17,701 nucleotides of DNA from Bacillota bacterium. Its GTDB lineage: Bacteria > Bacillota > DTU025. A program made the translations under genes and the position numbers. The DNA lies in assembly GCA_003456765.1 (NCBI GenBank), contig DMOT01000304.1, forward strand, positions 1 through 17,701, written 5' to 3'. Position 1 is the stretch's first letter. Every line of letters starts with the position of its first letter. Shown in pieces: positions 16,990-17,701 of the stretch. The notes under the pieces were generated by a model, which saw only the letters and a program-made list of their open reading frames with translations, had not been told where the DNA came from and searched no databases.

Positions 16990-17701
16990 CTACCCGTTCT
17001 GGCCAGGCATCCTGAGCCTTGCAAACCTGCGCGGGTCTCCGAATCCGGGCCCGCACGGCCTGAGCCTGAAGGAGTAGGAGTATGTCATCGGGTAGAGAGT
17101 GTATTCAGGGTGGGGCCTTGCACCCCAGCTGTTGTCGCCCCCTACGCCCATCTGCTTGTAGTCGATGTTCACAGTGATTATGTGGCCGCGCGCGAGTTCG
17201 TTCACGTGCCTTGCCTCTTCGAGTTCCCGCGGATCGCAGTCCCAGGCCGACATGTCGAACGCCAGCATCCCAAGAATGGCCAGGCCAACACCGTCATCCC
17301 GCGTAAACGCCGCCCATCTCACATCACACCTGTTCCCCGTCTCCTGAGGCCTGGCATAAGGATGGCCGAGCTCGGATACGGGCAGCCGCCAGAGGCTAAC
17401 CGCGGCCCCGGTCTTCCTGTCCCAGTAGTTCTCATGGGGCCCACGGCCGTACCAGGCCGCGTTCACAAATTCAGGGGGCATCTGCATCTCCATCCCTATC
17501 CGGGGAACCTCCGGCATGCTCTCATCCAGAGCGAAGGTGTTATCAACAACGACATCGCCTGTGCCATATACCGTGTACACAGTGGAGTAATGTGAATCTC
17601 CCGCTGGAAGCGTCCCTTCCACATAAACCGCTACGGCCGAATCCGATAGCCTTTCCCAGCAAGCCCCGGTCACCAGATGATCCCGGCCCGCCTGACGCCA
17701 T
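16990..17701 (-). CDS. lacZ: Beta-galactosidase (GH2, LacZ type), C-terminal part
   Basis: The frame is open through the right edge, so the start and most of the protein lie outside; 236 residues are visible. This is the LacZ small-chain (domain 5) beta-sandwich: PRIGMEMQMP, WYGRGPHENYWDR, YARPQETGNRCDVRW, DYKQMGVGGDNSWG and HPEYTLYP then SYSFRLRP, all characteristic of LacZ/EbgA-type GH2 enzymes. The catalytic glutamates would be in the missing barrel domain. The enzyme hydrolyses terminal beta-D-galactosides in the cytoplasm, giving galactose for the galactokinase downstream. It is the first gene seen of the minus-strand operon. A GTG at 17673 should not be taken as the start, because family sequence (WRQAGRD) continues upstream. 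Confidence 0.93.
   Translation of the reverse strand, partial: WRQAGRDHLVTGACWERLSDSAVAVYVEGTLPAGDSHYSTVYTVYGTGDVVVDNTFALDESMPEVPRIGMEMQMPPEFVNAAWYGRGPHENYWDRKTGAAVSLWRLPVSELGHPYARPQETGNRCDVRWAAFTRDDGVGLAILGMLAFDMSAWDCDPRELEEARHVNELARGHIITVNIDYKQMGVGGDNSWGARPHPEYTLYPMTYSYSFRLRPCGPGFGDPRRFARLRMPGQNG

Overview
The window looks like chromosomal DNA from a moderately GC-rich anaerobic member of the Bacillota or a relative. This is an inference from several things: strong AGGAGG-type ribosome binding sites, frequent GTG starts, a two-subunit (GcvPA/GcvPB) arrangement of glycine-decarboxylase-like proteins, an LplA-type lipoate ligase and a ROK regulator. No rRNA, tRNA, transposase gene or CRISPR array was seen. 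I cannot name a genus.

Left part (1-4905). A 5'-truncated single-pass membrane protein with an anti-sigma-like layout ends tail-to-tail, with a 14-bp overlap, against a minus-strand cluster. Read in its own direction, that cluster is pseudouridine-5'-phosphate glycosidase (psuG), a small nitroreductase and a membrane-anchored M48 metalloprotease. A small secreted helical protein with some Spy/CpxP character is divergent from psuG.

Middle (4906-9290). A 792-bp gene-free stretch carries several stem-loops and three 17-bp palindromes spaced exactly 30 bp apart. Next come lipoate-protein ligase (plus strand), deoxyribose-phosphate aldolase with a cysteine-rich N-terminus (minus strand) and a ROK-family repressor (plus strand). 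The ROK upstream region has a TATAAT box inside an inverted repeat, a plausible autoregulatory operator.

Right part (9468-17701). Six minus-strand genes look like one sugar operon whose 5' end is outside the window. In transcription order they are LacZ-type beta-galactosidase (only its C-terminal domain is present), an SDR oxidoreductase, GcvPA-like and GcvPB-like proteins (1 nt apart), galactokinase, and a secreted GH63 YgjK-type glycosidase. Galactoside hydrolysis, galactose phosphorylation and oligosaccharide trimming fit together, and the ROK repressor facing them is a natural candidate regulator.

The odd members are the GcvPA/GcvPB pair. They keep the overall fold and the PLP lysine, but several loops that are nearly invariant in genuine glycine decarboxylase are replaced, and no gcvT or gcvH is present. 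They may be a neofunctionalised PLP enzyme working in this carbohydrate pathway. This is the strongest candidate here for an undescribed system.
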